Source: Baylisascaris procyonis (lineage: Eukaryota > Nematoda > Chromadorea > Rhabditida > Ascarididae). From it: a DNA stretch of 64,000 bases. Both the position numbers and the translations under genes were made by a program. Of the stretch, positions 25,101 to 38,200 are shown piece by piece; the stretch's first letter is position 1, and the number at the start of each line of letters is the position of its first letter. Below the pieces are notes generated by a model, which saw only the letters and a list, made by a program, of their open reading frames with translations, made no database searches and was not told the origin of the DNA. The stretch is taken from the NCBI GenBank assembly GCA_037389465.1, contig JAZARR010000079.1, forward strand, positions 124,001 through 188,000, in the 5' to 3' direction.

Positions 25101-28100
25101 ACATGAGCATTTAGGAGCACAGATTTATATCCTAACGAAGAGGGTCTATTCCAGGGATTTTCTTGTATCACGCCGTGGTTACTGTTATTTTATTGTTTTC
25201 GATAGGCATATAAATTTTATTCGTGTGCGTACTAAGACATACATATTGGAAGAGGTTGATGTCACATTTTACTTTCATAATTTTAGACGTTTTCAAAAAG
25301 GGACTTGTGATCGTTCTTGGCTACAAGCTTTTTCGGAGCTGATCTTATATTCGAAAAGCGGCATGCATTCAAAATGAGCTCTGCTTAAAAAGGGGCTTCA
25401 ATAGAGGGAATCGTAATAAAGCAACGGCTGTTTCTGTTTGATCGAGCGGAATAAGTGCGCAGTTGCACAATTGTGTGGTAAGGGCTATAGAGGGTCAGGT
25501 GAGAGGTTGTTCACCTTACAGATATCTATCTTACAAGCAAAGATCGAATAACCGTTAACGTTCAAGAAAGTTCAAGTGCTGGACTGCTGGAGGTTTGTAG
25601 TCCAGCAATAGAGGCTGCTCAATGACCGGCAAACTTTGTTTTCGGCAAATTTAATGGTAACTTTTTTAAGCGAGGTTTCCAGATCATTTAGAGGAAAAAA
25701 TGAGGTCACTCAGGAACTTCAGGCTCACTCAAAGGCTCGAAAATGTCTTGTTGCACATGAAGAAAAACAAACAAGGCTGTGGTGAATGAAAGTGAATCCA
25801 GCAAGAGGAATTGGGGATCCTTAAAGAGGGAGGTAAGGTGGGATGAATGGATAGTGGAGATGTCTTCCCTCCTCTCTACGCTCCCACCTACCCTTCCCTC
25901 GTCCCTACACTCACGATCCCAGTCCTATTTCTTATGCAGGATTCTTTAGGTTGGACTATCCGCTGCGATCGATTTCGTTTAGCGCCGATAGTCGACTAAT
26001 AGCAACGGCGAGCGAGGACCATTCTATCGACATTGCCTGGGCAGAAACCGGAGCCAGGTGACCTTTTCGCCGGCATGTTTATAAAGAGTTTACTTGAACA
26101 CCGACCCATCCAATTGCCAGCAAATTGATGAAGGGAAAAAGTTGAGTTCTGAGTCATTTTTTGAAGAGTGGTCATCGCCCTTGTTGATATTCAGCAAAAG
26201 GAGTCGGAATTTTTTTCGCTTATCCAGTAATATCGAACAAAAGAGCAAAAGGAGTTAATGTTTTTGCCAGGTATGTCGTAACATATTTCTGAGCAGTGCC
26301 TATCAATTCTGACGAAAAAATGCAATTTATGGCAACCGAATATAGTACTAGTTACAACAGTTATTTTCGATATCTTTACTGATGAGATAATACGGGTCGT
26401 TTATACTGTATTAGGGGAACTGTGATATAATACATGGATGTGTGGGTGCATGTGTATAGTGTGTGTCTATGTGGTATCTATGATATGCATTTGTGTGTGC
26501 GTATGCACGTGCTGCTGCTGTTGTTTTCATGAGAAGCGGCTTCGATTTCGCTCAAAAATGGGGTAACTGACTGCGATGGCTCGAAATGTTTCTTTTTGGA
26601 GGAATGTGATAGGGTATTTTGTGTGCAGATGACTTAGGATTTGATCAGATATGCGTCATATATTTTCTGGCGCGGTGTTTCTGGTAACCTGTCAATGATA
26701 AAATCATAGTAGAAAGAGTGTAAAAGGAAATGCGAAAGAAAAATATTAAGTGACGCAAGTCACAGCAAGGATATCTCGAAGTGGTGTCAGTACCTGTGTA
26801 TAAGAAGAAAGACTGCAAAAGAGGGAAAAGATTTAGGAGTGTTCTTGCCTCCAAACGACCATTAAGAGATGGTGAAGGAATAGCAATAAAGTGCGCCTTT
26901 TTGATTATGAAAGAAAGCATACTTTGCTTTCGAACCGAAATGTGAAGAGAGATTACAGTCTTTTCGTTGTTGTACAGTGCGCAACATGCTTGGCTAGAGG
27001 AAGTGTGAGGGTGCAGTTGGTGATTTCATGCACAATTCTTTCCCATGCATTCTTTCGATTGAGAAACGATCCATTCCGTTGATGTTTGAAACGCTACAAA
27101 CGTTACGTTTACTGTAGTACACAACGTTTTCCAAGCAACAGCCACAGGATCACTCTGCATTGAAAATTGGCCTTACAAGGGAAATTCCTTCTTCCTTGTT
27201 CATCCCTTCTCCCACCTCTCATGGCTTTGGAGTTGCTATTACTTCAAGCATTTCTGGAGTAATGTCTTTGTCTGCATAGATAACGTGAAAAATGTTTCTT
27301 AAAAAAAATAGATCATATGGAAGAATATCAGGTTCTTTTGAGTTAAACAAGAGTTAAGCAGTCAAGCACGATAATTTTCTCATTTTCTTCTTTGCCTTTA
27401 TTAACGTAAGGCCAAAAGTTTTCGCTTTTTCTGCTTTAGCGTGAGTGAGGGAGTACTGTACGCTGCCTACATCGAAACTTTTCCTTCCTAAAGTCCAGAT
27501 TGTTGCACACCAGCACCTAAGAGAGGAGGGGAATTTTTTCCCCAAGCTCATTTTCCAATGAAACTATGCTTTTCATAGAATTCAGATTTAGCGATCATTT
27601 CAAAATCTAGAAGGCTCAAAAGTCGCATACCGCTTGACGGCAATGTAGGTGGATCTGTGTAAACTGGTACATAGAATTCGCTTCAAGTCAGACATCAATA
27701 TTATTTGCTCGCTGTACAGGCAAAGGAAATGAGGTCATGGTTCGACGATTCAAAGTTGCGATTGTTTAATAGCCTGCGATGTATCGAAAACGGCTTGCAG
27801 GAATCGTGCCGTTGTTTAGTAGCCCTTTTTTGCGCTTGTTTAGTAGTCCGCTTCGAATGCTTCCTTTCTATGGAAAAGTTCTGCTGCCTCGAAACTTACC
27901 TCATTCTCATGTTTCCCATTTTTCGAAAATTTTAAATCGGCATAAATCAGTTCAGTGCGATCTGCGCCAAAGAGCTAAAGAAGGATTTATTTTCTCTGAG
28001 TGATGTCAAAATACGGCTGAAAATGGAACTATTGATTCTTTTCCAACCCTCCGTCCAAACAACCTATTTGCACATTCATGCTAATATATGCTTATGTTCA

Positions 28101-28819
28101 ATCAAGGGCTTTTATTTTTCAAGGCCGTTTTCATTGTAGGTCTTGCTCGCATAGATGGTTGACTACTGTTGGTGTGGTTAATGCAGCGCCACGCTGAGGG
28201 GCCAATTGCCTTTCTTCCTTTGAATGCAAGAACTTGACATGGTTTCTTTTTTAAGGTACCGTTGTTCTGTCCGTGGTTTCACAAGGGATGCTGCTTTTTG
28301 GTCTCTGATATCTCAAATACTGCAGTTCGCACAAGGACTCCGTTTTACCTAAAGCGCATAGGCTTTTTTTTAGGTCTCATAGTTTGACCTGTAGACTTTT
28401 TCTATGTAACTGCTGTTTTGATGTTTTCGTTTTTTCCTTTTCTCTCCATCTCTAATTCTCCTCTTCTGGCTGCCGTTGTTTTCGCTGGCGATTGGCTTGC
28501 AATTCGCGAGAGTGGTGTGGATTTTATACCCTGTTGGATAAAATATTTTGACCATAAGACGCTTTGGGTGGGATTATTAATTTTTTTGTTTTGTTTCTGA
28601 GTTAAAATTGAAACTGGGTGATGTTTCCTCAAAATAAGATGTTTAAAAGCATGAAAACTGATGCAGTTTAATTTCAGAGTATATGAGCTACGAGTGAACG
28701 CAGAAACATACACATGTGCATGGCATCCAGTCGCCTACTTGCTGGCATACGCATCGGCTCCTATAATCGATAGCCGCGATCGAGAAGTAACTGTGAATTT
28801 GTTTGGGTTTGCCGCTTGA
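15963..28819 (+). CDS. thoc-3: THO complex subunit 3 (THOC3/TEX1-like WD40 protein), 7 exons
   Basis: Spliced exons 15963-16106, 16717-16821, 19424-19580, 21836-22040, 22587-22754, 25950-26057 and 28678-28819 give 342 codons plus TGA, close to the roughly 350 residues of animal THOC3. All junctions are GT-AG and phase-consistent (0, 0, 1, 2, 2, 2). The product reads as a seven-bladed WD40 propeller. Blade 2 is canonical, with GH at 91-92, DKTIRIWD ending at 122, and the string HPSN. Later blades carry WSPCG, FHPSGK, SPDG with SLWD, and a TASEDHSIDIA segment that is characteristic of THOC3. The last blade has AWHP and ends NLFGFAA. In the family, THOC3 sits in the THO core of TREX in the nucleus and couples transcription and splicing to mRNA export. 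An alternative ATG lies two codons in, at 15969. No canonical AATAAA follows the stop within about 200 bp. The family assignment is strong; exact orthology was not tested. Confidence 0.93.
16366..16388 (+). repeat. G-rich tract in THOC3-like intron 1
   Basis: G4-T-G10-A-G-A-G5 on the plus strand. The G10 can supply two runs, so the tract fits a quadruplex pattern. It is intronic and of unknown relevance. Confidence 0.7.
16717..16821 (+). CDS. thoc-3: THOC3-like exon 2 (blade 1)
   Basis: Codons 49-83, phase 0 on both sides, with acceptor TTTTAAAG and donor ACG|GTGATT. It encodes ISWNCDGTRLASG, matching the first WD blade of THOC3, where a W-x-x-D-G turn is followed by LASG. Confidence 0.9.
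19424..19580 (+). CDS. thoc-3: THOC3-like exon 3 (blade 2)
   Basis: Codons 84-135 plus one base, with acceptor TTCTTTCAG and donor AAAGG|GTAAGA. It encodes the clearest WD repeat of the protein: a GH pair, VDQVAFHPSN, ASASSDKTIRIWDVR. An in-frame ATG upstream at 19391 belongs to the intron; the acceptor at 19423 gives the family-consistent start. Confidence 0.95.
20163..20209. repeat. 47-bp near-perfect palindrome in THOC3-like intron 3
   Basis: Left arm 20163-20184 and right arm 20188-20209 pair at 20 of 22 positions around the 3-base loop CGC. The inner part of the stem is CACGTCA/TGACGTG, a CRE-type bZIP site. A hairpin with so short a loop could form a cruciform or be a small foldback-element relic. 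Confidence 0.85.
21836..22040 (+). CDS. thoc-3: THOC3-like exon 4 (blades 3-4)
   Basis: Acceptor GTTTTCAG and donor TACAA|GTATGT. The exon starts by completing a split Ala codon and reads QNLNVAWSPCGTYLVYGDK, then a second blade with EFAFHPSGKFLFVALGGG. The phase is 1 in and 2 out. Confidence 0.94.
22587..22754 (+). CDS. thoc-3: THOC3-like exon 5 (blade 5)
   Basis: It completes a split Lys codon and reads MPEFSLLRIVQAHS, then CVAVSPDGERIALGASD and SLWDTRQL. The donor is GGCAG|GTGAAT in phase 2. The acceptor TTGAAG is weak for a nematode, but only this site keeps frame and family alignment. Confidence 0.88.
25950..26057 (+). CDS. thoc-3: THOC3-like exon 6 (blade 6)
   Basis: Acceptor ATTCTTTAG and donor GCCAG|GTGACC. 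It reads LDYPLRSISFSADSRLIA, then TASEDHSIDIAWAETGA. This is the THOC3 signature segment in which the blade ends in SIDIA instead of WD. Confidence 0.95.
26437..26520. repeat. GT-rich microsatellite-like stretch
   Basis: Imperfect TG/TGTG repeats interrupted by ATGC-type words, ending in a short GCT run (26510-26519). It lies in THOC3-like intron 6. Confidence 0.7.
28678..28819 (+). CDS. thoc-3: THOC3-like exon 7 (blade 7 and stop)
   Basis: Acceptor TTAATTTCAG. It completes a split Arg codon and reads VYELRVNAETYTCAWHP, then AYLLAYAS and a short acidic/basic link into REVTVNLFGFAA and TGA at 28817-28819. It matches the terminal THOC3 blade, but the loop between the two halves is shorter than in vertebrates. 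Confidence 0.93.
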
Positions 28820-31800
28820 ATCGCATATTCGTCATTTTTGTCGTGTGGGATGAGAGCTATTAGAAGAGATGTTCATAATAAGAGTATTATTCACTTCCTT
28901 GGCCGACTTCGTTCGCCAGAGGAATTTTTTTGACGCTCGCTTGTGAAAGTTTATATTACTTAGTTGTGCTTAGCGGGTTGTGCGCACAGAATTTCTTTCT
29001 CATTTATATGCTCATACATCTTGTATTCCAGATCATTCTTTTACGTTATGATCATTTACTTGCACCTTAAAAAATTATGAATGAGCTATGCTTAAATATG
29101 CACTTGATCGTTTTTAATAGTGTCTAATGCTGATTTTTTTTTAAATCGCTTGTCAGTTTCGATTGATCCAAAATGCTCGGCACTCTATCCCGTATAGATG
29201 GATGGAATCGTGAAACCTACGATGCCAAACTCACTAGAAGAGGGTCGCTTATGGTTGGCGTTGAATGAGTTGAATTCACTAATTTTCATAGTGTGATTTG
29301 AAATTCTGACGATTTTCCCTTTCATTTTGTGCGATATTACAAATTTTTACCAAAGTGCATTGTGGTGTCCTCATATCAAAGTGAATGCACCGAATGAAAC
29401 TCATAAGTCATTCAGCTCGTATTCGATAATTTCTAGCGACAAAACTTTTTGATTTGCACTATGACGAAGTTGGCGTAATGGCTGAAATGCAAAACTACAT
29501 GTGGTGCTGATCATCATGGCACTGTTTCTGTGTTATATTGGCAAAATGTGAGTGGTACAACATTAAGTTTTCTCCACATGACGTTACCATCGCTTACGTT
29601 TACAAACTTTCGCTGAAGCTTTGTATCTGTGTCTTGCTAAAAGTTGCAATGCACAAGTCATCAGAGCCGGATTGGTGGAAATCATTGGAGGCAATGTGCG
29701 CTCATGCTTGCTGCGAAAGTTTTACTCACTCCAGTTTAAGTCACTCAGCGATAAATTGCGGACATCTAAGTTGCTTGGAAGCTGTATAGGCACTTTAATT
29801 CCACCTGGAAACGAACGTTTTAAGGGAGGTGTGGGTAGCCGGATTAGAAACCTTTTGTATGGTTGCATTTGCAAAAATCGTTGCTTCTGTCATGCTTCTG
29901 CAGTCTTTGTCTTTCTTGAAGCCCTGAAGCCAGGATTAAGGGAGTTAATCAATATTATTTACGTCATACGATGGCCACCTGTATTTGAAGCTTCGGAAGG
30001 AGCCATAAGCATCTGAATATGCCAGGATTCACGTTCAGCTTATGTTTTCGAATTTTCCTTTTGCGCTTGTCAAGTCACCGAAAAATTAGATGCCTGAATG
30101 TGAAAACTCATGTTTTGCTAGATGCTCTGTTTGGGATAGGGCACCGAAGAGCCAGCCCAAAACATCTAGTTTTGATCTAACATTGCAGTGATCGTGTTAG
30201 CTCGAATTAACTCGTTTTGTTGTTCATCACATAATGTCATTGACCGAATTATATGCTTTTGTGTTGCCTTAAGCGATCTCTGAGGCTTATAAAAATCTGT
30301 CTTGGGTCCTTCCGGATGTCTTTGGTTCGATTTGCGCTTGGGAGCTGTAGTGCTCCCTCATGAAGGGTTTCTATTTTGCTTCGGCTTGGGCTTTCGCATA
30401 TCGGCATCAGCAGGCGTTATCGGCTCTTGCCGTTTTCCAGCACCTGGTGTCCTCGATGTTACAGCCGCCAGTCACAACACCGCCGCGCATCTTCCCTTAC
30501 TTCTTATTTACCGTAACTGAGGAGGGGATGGAGAAGGAGGAAAGCGGATAAAAGCCAATTTTGGGAATTCCTGTTGGAACTGAAGGTTGACCATCCTACT
30601 GCGTGCTATGTTGGAAACGCAATATCTCATTTCTAACTTAATTGTACGAAGAGCAAACCAGAGAAGCTAGAATCATATCCGATTTTGCACTTGTGCTAAT
30701 TAGATCGGCCTGTTTCATACATTAATAACAAAGTTTGTGCATTATTGCATTCAGGTTTGAACTGATTTATCACTTGCAAATATCGTTCTCAGGTGATTTC
30801 GTTCATTAAAATATCAGTTGTGCTGGCTGCAGAATGCATGCAAGATTTTAGCTACTTCAAAGTGTTTGTAATTCCCCCAAATTTGACGGGTAACATTGCT
30901 TGTTATGTACATTATACATGCGAAGTTCATTGGTTTCTTTAGCTACAGAGCCGAGATTACTGCACACACAGACACATGGCGAACACAGAAAGAGGACGCC
31001 GAAACTGTATGCATTACAAACGCAAGTTTTGAAAAGCGCATAAATTTAGACAAAAAATGTGAGAGAGAACCGAATATTGGATCAGGAAAAAACTGATGTC
31101 GTGCTAGACGAGTCTTTTAGGAAGTCTAGCCCCATTTAGTAAAGAACTTTGAACTTTGATATGCGCATTTTTCTTTCCGCAGACTTCCAAAAATTCAAAC
31201 AATAAGCTGAGTTCATATGCACAGATTTCAGTAAAATTATATGTATTTGAAGGCAACATACTTCATCGGAGGATACGAAGAACTTGCTGCAAAGAGCAAA
31301 GCCATGAACATATGATGGATGAGGCTCGTTCATTTTTATAAGCACTTGCACAAACAGTCAGCCGCATTTTTACAAGCTTTTCAGAAAAAAAAAATCAATC
31401 TTACATAAAATCCGCGCATTGGTCTCAGATTTTGAATATGATATTCTCAAATCGAAGGGGATGAACTGCCTTGGTAGCTTATTTCTGGCTGCAAGCATTT
31501 TGCGAACCTCCAACCCTTCGAGTACCACCTATAAGTACGCATAAGATTGTGGATCGAGCCTTTGTCGAAAGTTGGCAATATCTGCTTAAGAAATCAGGTA
31601 TCCAGGAAGACGTTCGAATGAAAAGTAAATCCAACATTCATTTTTTTCGGCGCTTCCAGTACAACCTCATACAATTTCGTTTAAAGGCTGAGGTCAAGAT
31701 CTGAATCACCGGTTGGGGCCTGGTGACTTGAAGCTGAGCTACGAAAGTGGCCAACCTGTGCTCACAGACAGTTCGAATATCTTATTGAACCTAACAATCT

Positions 31801-33963
31801 TGTAGAAAAGTTAGATGAGGATGACTGCAATTCATAATACACAAATCATAAAGCTTTCAAAAAACCGAAACGTCTTTGTGTTAGAAGAACGACTATTGCG
31901 CTTTCATAATGAAAAGTATGCATCCCTCATCTACCTCAAGCCCAGCTTCTTTACATAAAACGGTTCGATGACTTGCAAGAGTTATGCATGAATAAGATTC
32001 TAGCTAAAGAATTGTGATAAAATTGGTCATTCAACTGTGGCTAAGAAACGCCCTTCAAGGATTAAATGATTTAGATGAATCACCCCGCCTACTACATATT
32101 CTAATACACTATTATAAACCTTTCTTAAGCCGAGAGTGCGCACGGAGGACGTTCAAAGCAATTTCAATAATAAATTATGAAAAAATGGGTATGGAAGTTC
32201 ACAAAAAAGATAACAGGAACCCTCGGCATATTGTTAGTTCTTTGCATGTTTGACTTTATCCAGATTTAGCGTGCGAGTTATCACTTCCAAAACGCTGATG
32301 TAAGCAGTCACTGTTCAGAGACTGTGCCTAAATAGGCGCTCCATGCAGGGAAAGTGTTTGCACAAATATATGTCAGACACATACGTAAACATTTATATTT
32401 TTGAAATCTAGTCCGTTAAATTCCTTTGAGTCTGGTACAATGGGCTCGAGTTGAAATATGCATAACATCGCAGAAGAAAATATTCCTGCGACTTGAAGCT
32501 GTGCCAGCTTGATATAATCGTTTTAAATCTGCGCATTACTCAGCTGTGCTTAACTCAAACGGTGCGATTTTCCTCTTATTCATTCATTCCGCATATTTCA
32601 ACTCGGGGCCATTGTATCAGACTCAAATTAATTCAACCGACTGGATTTCAAAAATATGATTGCTTATTTATGTGTTTCACATATATTTGTGCTCACTTCT
32701 TCCCTACATGCGGCCTCTATTTCTGTCTATTCTATCCATATACTACAGATGCGCTATTTTCTAAAATGTAGAAAAGCTTCCTTCGACAAGAACTTCCGAA
32801 AATTTTTTCAATCACGTTTCTTCGATTAATGCGTGTAAACTGTGCTCTCATGATCTTTCTCTTGCCGATCGAGTTCGAAAAAAATGGAATAGGAAGATGC
32901 CAGTTTTTATCCACCTTTCAATATTCTTTATCAATGGGCTGTTGATTCTTCCTCCATAGATTTTGATGAAATTGATGTGATGTACGCGTGATAGTTGTGT
33001 TAATAATCTTTTACCTACCCACCTTGGTTTCTGGGGTTTGTGTCTGAATTGAGGCAATTCTTTCAAACTTGGACATATTCCTATATATCTTCGGATAATG
33101 ACTTAAGCCCAAATTGATAGGATGCATGTGCAATGGTGTAGCAAACAGAGTGCAGCGTTTGTAAGTAATCTGGAAAGGTTAGCCAGTGTTAAATCATTCT
33201 GTCTCGGATGCAACCACCTTTTGTACCGACGGATTGAAATGAAACTTCTTGAATCTAGAGACGGGGAGTGGTGAGAGGTGTCAGTCTGCATATTCGAATG
33301 TTCTCATAATACGAAATTTGATATTCAGCCACTTGTAACCGAGGTTTCTCTGCCTTCAATAACTCTGCTGTTGTTTGTCATGAATCTTGCTGCACAGCAT
33401 CGTTTGCTCAACTCAACGAGAATCCAGCTAAATGATGAAAGTTCCGGGTCGAGGTTTCCATCCCTCAGGTGATGTTTTATCTGACAGTGAATATAAAAAA
33501 TTCACAGACAAAGCTGTCGAATTTTCGAGGCTTTAGAGCAACTTGGCCATCAGCGCAGTATTGCAGTGGCAGGCTGCTGATAATTTGGCTAATTCAATTC
33601 AAATGGTGCAGCAGTTTCATTTTGCTGCCAGAGTCATATCAAAAGTACGTAATTTGTTCCATGTCTAGCAGACATCGATACTTTGTTTCCATCTTCGACA
33701 TCCCAGAATTTGTTCGATGGATTTTCCATTTTAACGGTCTTTTCGTTTATATAACTTTATTTATCCCAACTGATGTAACATAGTTCTTTCATCTCTCACG
33801 ATTACATTTACTCACTCATGGAACACTGCGTTCCAACAAATCAACTGAATACAAAAGACTGCCTTGGATTAAGTGAAAACGATGTCGAATTTGAGCAGCA
33901 TTGAGCAGCGCGAAAGAACATGATCAGTAGATTCATGCCCCGTAACTAATGGCACAGTAAATG
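28820..33963. other. Intergenic region after the THOC3-like gene
   Basis: I see no exon chain here. The longest plus-strand open frame (29621-30016, 131 codons) has no recognisable motif and no convincing splice context. An AATAAG near 28876-28881 could be a variant poly(A) signal for the THOC3-like gene, but this is weak. Confidence 0.55.
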
Positions 33964-35253
33964 CAGAATGACCCAGAAGAAGAAGTGTGCTGACTCGCGA
34001 TTGATATCTTTGTTATGCTTTCGTGTTTCATGCTAGTTTTTTCACTTCATGCTCTATGAAATTCTCAACCTTGAGGCAGGGATCACTTTCATCAGGCAAT
34101 CACTGCGCGAACGCATTTTGGTGATGGAGCTTTATTGCAAATATTTGAACTTCGCCGAAGTTGCCAGACAGCGGCCTGAGCACTTCTCCATGCCATCGTC
34201 GCACTCGAGAGTGACCAAGATTGCTGTTCTAATTTTACTGAAAAGATTTTGTTGAGTATGCAATTTGCAGTGGGCGGTCGCGGTCCAGCGAATCAAGAGA
34301 AAGAGCATCTCAAATTTTAAGTGTCACTAAGCTGAGCCCGAAAAAGTCAGCTAATCGGCGGAAATGGAAATCTCGAGAACCAGTGTCCAGCGCATTGCTC
34401 ACGAACAAGGTCCTTTTTCATCTCTTCGTCGACGTCCTTTTTCCGTCTTTTCCAGAAAACTTCAAAAAAAAAGTCGAAACCATCTTCCATCAAACTATGT
34501 AATAGCTGTGTGTGGTAGGGGTTGAGATGAAGCATTAAGGAATTTTGCGGTCTTATGAACCAGTTTTTAACCTTAAAGACCATGTGAATCGTCACAACGT
34601 CGTGTACTGCTCTGATACAAACCCCAGCAGACAATCGATCCAGAATTTAGTGCTCCTGGGGTCGTCGCTTGGGTAGATATCTGGTCAGGAGACATTTTAG
34701 AGCCTATCCTTTTGAGAAATTGTGGACGCCAACCCATACCTCGAGATATTAAGTGGAAAGATATAAAGCCATTTATAAAACAGCAGAGTTTTACGTTCAT
34801 GCACAATGGGGCTCCGGCTCACTATGCAAGGGCTGTGTGGAATTTCTTGGATTAAAATGCTTGTCACTTTTGGATTGGAAGCAGAGGGACCATCGAATGG
34901 CAACACAAAAGCCAGATCTCACTCCCCGATTTTTTCCTCCGGAGTTTCGTTAAGTACCATGCGTATGCGCAAAACAGCCGCTTTGTAGACGTTCTCAGAA
35001 GCCGAATCGAAGAAGCTTTCTCTCATTTGGACAAGAAGTTATCCCCGCGCTCATGCAGTGCACTGCCAAAAGGGGTGAAAATGTATATTGAGCTCCATGG
35101 CGCTCAAATGGAATTGCGTTGATCAGTGCTTATTGCAGCGTTTAATCACTATGACTGTGTTCTAAAAAGATTTTGTAAAATTTCCAAGAAATGTAAAAAA
35201 TTCGGAGAGTTACATCTCCACAAACAGTACAGTGTTATTTCTGGGCCACCCTG
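33964..35253 (+). mobile_element. Decayed mariner-type transposon, about 1.29 kb
   Basis: The right end reads GGGCCACCCTG followed by TA (35254-35255). Its reverse complement matches 20 of 29 ungapped positions at 33964-33992 (CAGAATGACCCAGAA at the left end), so these are diverged terminal inverted repeats 1.29 kb apart. Inside lies a broken transposase. A helix-turn-helix-like segment at about 34103-34195 includes ELYCKYLNFAEVARQ. Near 34365-34450 is TSVQRIAHEQG followed by basic residues. Near 34650-34850 are PGVVAWVDIW and FMHNGAPAHYARAV. Near 34915-34925 is PDLTP, then a frameshift into DFFLRSF. The tail ends MELR-stop at about 35122. An N occupies the place of the usual catalytic Asp before GAPAH. 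Several frame breaks show it is inactive. Confidence 0.85.
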
Positions 35254-35255
35254 TA

Positions 35256-38200
35256 GATGACAAAGTACCGGTAAGTTATTGAGTTTCTTCTAGTATCTTT
35301 TTGATTCGCATCTGGCCTATGTCAGTGTTTATGTAACGATCAAAAAAGTCGAATCAAGCGCAAGTTTTTATAATGCGAAAGGGAATTTTCTGCTAAGTCG
35401 ATCATGAGAACAAGAACATTATGTCGCTCTCGTGCTGTGGTAGGTCAAAGAAATTGCAACTATCATAGTCAGTCAGTATGTTGTCTTTCTTTAAATCGGG
35501 TTTGATACAGTTTTGTCCGTGCCTGGTTTTAGGGCCATGTCTGCACCGCACATCTACTAAGTTGGCTACAGCTTCAACAGAACGGAAATCCGAAGACTTG
35601 GAACCTTCATGATTGCCAGGGTTCTTATTTCACTTTCTCCATACCTCTGGTACTTCAACCTCGTCCGCAAAATATGAAAGCATAAGGCTTTTGTTTAACA
35701 CTTCTTGTGGGACATTAAATCAGCACGCTGATCAACCGGCATTTTGTTCAGTCGACGTTTTGTCCTTGATGCGTTTTGAACAGTCGGCGCTTTTCCGTAA
35801 GTCCGCATGCTTTGTATACAAGCATTTGGTGTTTTGAGTACTACGCGCCTTACCAATCGATATTTTTCACTCAATATTTCATCTGGTCATCGTTTTAAAA
35901 AGCAAAAGTAACCTCAAAAAATGGCTCACAGACATACGGAGGCGTGGAGGGGGGAGAGAGGGGAGGTATTTTATAGCAGAAAAGGCTTTATAGCTGTTCC
36001 ATTTGTCGCCGTTCGTTCATGTGCGCAAAAAATCTGCCAAAGAGCACTGACTGTGTAGGAATATGTAGTAAAGGCTAGACGTTGTGCATTAGCACAGGTG
36101 AGGAGGAGCTCGTGTACTGGAAAGGTTCGGGAATGAGTTTTCTATGCATTAGCAAAAAAAGGGTCCAATTTCAATTTTTGTCTTTTTTCATATGCAAGAA
36201 GAATTTCTATAAATTTGGTTGTCTCTTTAGTCTGTCTTCGCTATTACCGAAACACTACCTTGATATGATCAATCCATTTGATGTTCTAAGAACCTTAAGG
36301 ATGCGGTGACATTCATACTTCAAATAAGACTGCTAAAATACAAGGGCGTAGAATTCAAGGGCCATTTAAGTTGAGTTTATGATAAAGTTGCTCTCTCTGG
36401 AGCCTCCCGCGTCAACTTTTTTGATCGGTCTCTGTTTACCATAGAGCGGTTCCATTTTAAAGGGCGAGTGATTGACGCATCGTTCACTGCTGCCGATTTT
36501 TGTATCATGGTGCTGTGAGGCAATTCTTCAAGCTCATCTAGTTTTTAGTTCCTACGTCTACTTTAGTGCGTTTGCGAGCTGTATAAGCACTGAGCTCGCG
36601 GATTACAACTACCCACAACGCCTTTTGCACTACGAGCATTTTCCATCATCGGATTTTTTCGCTAGTAGATGAACTTTGCAACATTGCATCTTTACTATTA
36701 TGCTCGTTATGATGACATCTTGACTGTTTATTTCCATTTCTGTCTATCCGTATAGTAGTTTCAACTCGACAAATTCGGTGTTCCGGAGAGGAAGCTGGTG
36801 CATAAATAAATGCACATGTGCAAACGCACAAGTAGTATAATATCGTATTCTTCCTCTGCGAGACGTGCGTCATTCCTTGATGAACATTTCTCAGGTACTT
36901 TTGAACCTTCCGTCGTCTACTGCTTTCTTCTCCTCGTTCCATTTCTATAGCACTCGCTATACAATGTCCGGCGTTATGTATGGTCTGTTAGTTCCTGATG
37001 AAGTGAAAACTGCGTCATCGCTCTTCATGGCTGAACCAGGCACGTTCATCAACCGTTCTTTAGAGCACTGAGTTTGCGTGTCCGAAAGCCGTATCGAATG
37101 TCACTCGCTTCAAGTCTGCATAAACATTATGCACGATGACTCTAGCTGGCGCCAAACTTTGCGCTCGTCGACGTTGATTGTGTGCTGTTTCTACGAATGC
37201 CTGAATCATTTTGAAGCTGATATATCATGAAGCTTTTTATGAGTCCTTGCAAATATGCTTTGCAAGCGCATTGTAAGGGCATCGTGTTTGCTCGTTTTTA
37301 TGCTCATATTTGTGTTTGTATATTCGAGAACAACATATCGAGGGAATTACAGCACCTATATTCTCAAACGTGCATAGAAGTGAGTCTGCAAGAAGTTGCG
37401 ATGAGTGTCAAATGTTGCATGCGGTGCGGTAACCTCCACTGCTATTGGGAAAAAAGTGGCCCAGTTTCCGCATTTAGTCGTCATTTGTGTGCGAAAGTTG
37501 TTTTATTCCATGCCTTTATTAGATGAGTTCCTTGCTTTTGCTTTCAGTTGACGCATAATCTGTTAACAACATTTGGCTGCACCTGTGTGACTGGTTTGTT
37601 CGTCAGCTTTCGTTTGTTTGTTCGCGTCTGAAGTTCTTATTCACAAAGGAACGAAGAAAACTTAGGGTAGCGACTAGAAAATTGATGAAACAAGAAAGCA
37701 TACATACAAATAAGGCAATCAAAGCAAAAAGAATGTCAAATCACGCTAACAGAATGCAGCTACCATGTGAGATCAGAAAAACATACCGCTTTACAGATCA
37801 GCCTGTAAATCAAAGAACAGAAGACATCTTATGGAAACAGACAATTCTTCCGTCCAAACTACTGATTCCCTGGCCGACTTCAAACTTTGATAGCTCGGGA
37901 CTAGAATCTGCTGAGTGCATTAATCTCCCTCAGAAAGAGCTCCTAAGACGAATGACTAAGGGCAACTTTCGAATATCGGGACGTTTGTGCTTCACTTATA
38001 TTTTGAGGAGGCCTCTTGAAAACACGGATAACTTTAAACCGAAAGCTTTACAAGACGCCGTTTGCGGAGCAATAAGTTTTGCATTTTGCAATTGCATAGC
38101 TCAATTTAGTAGCGTTCCTGATGTAGCGTGTTCCTGAGAGAGCAAAACAATGCTTTCGAAGTATATATTCAGAAACCGTCCCACGATTTGAAGAAAGAGA

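Noticed and set aside
29621..30016. 131-codon plus-strand open frame
   Set aside because: No family motif, no supporting splice signals and ordinary composition; likely chance.
37682..38137. 151-codon plus-strand open frame
   Set aside because: It is the longest non-repeat frame in this intergenic region but has no recognised domain, no neighbouring exons and no clear promoter or acceptor. It could be tested by transcript data, but I cannot support it as a gene.
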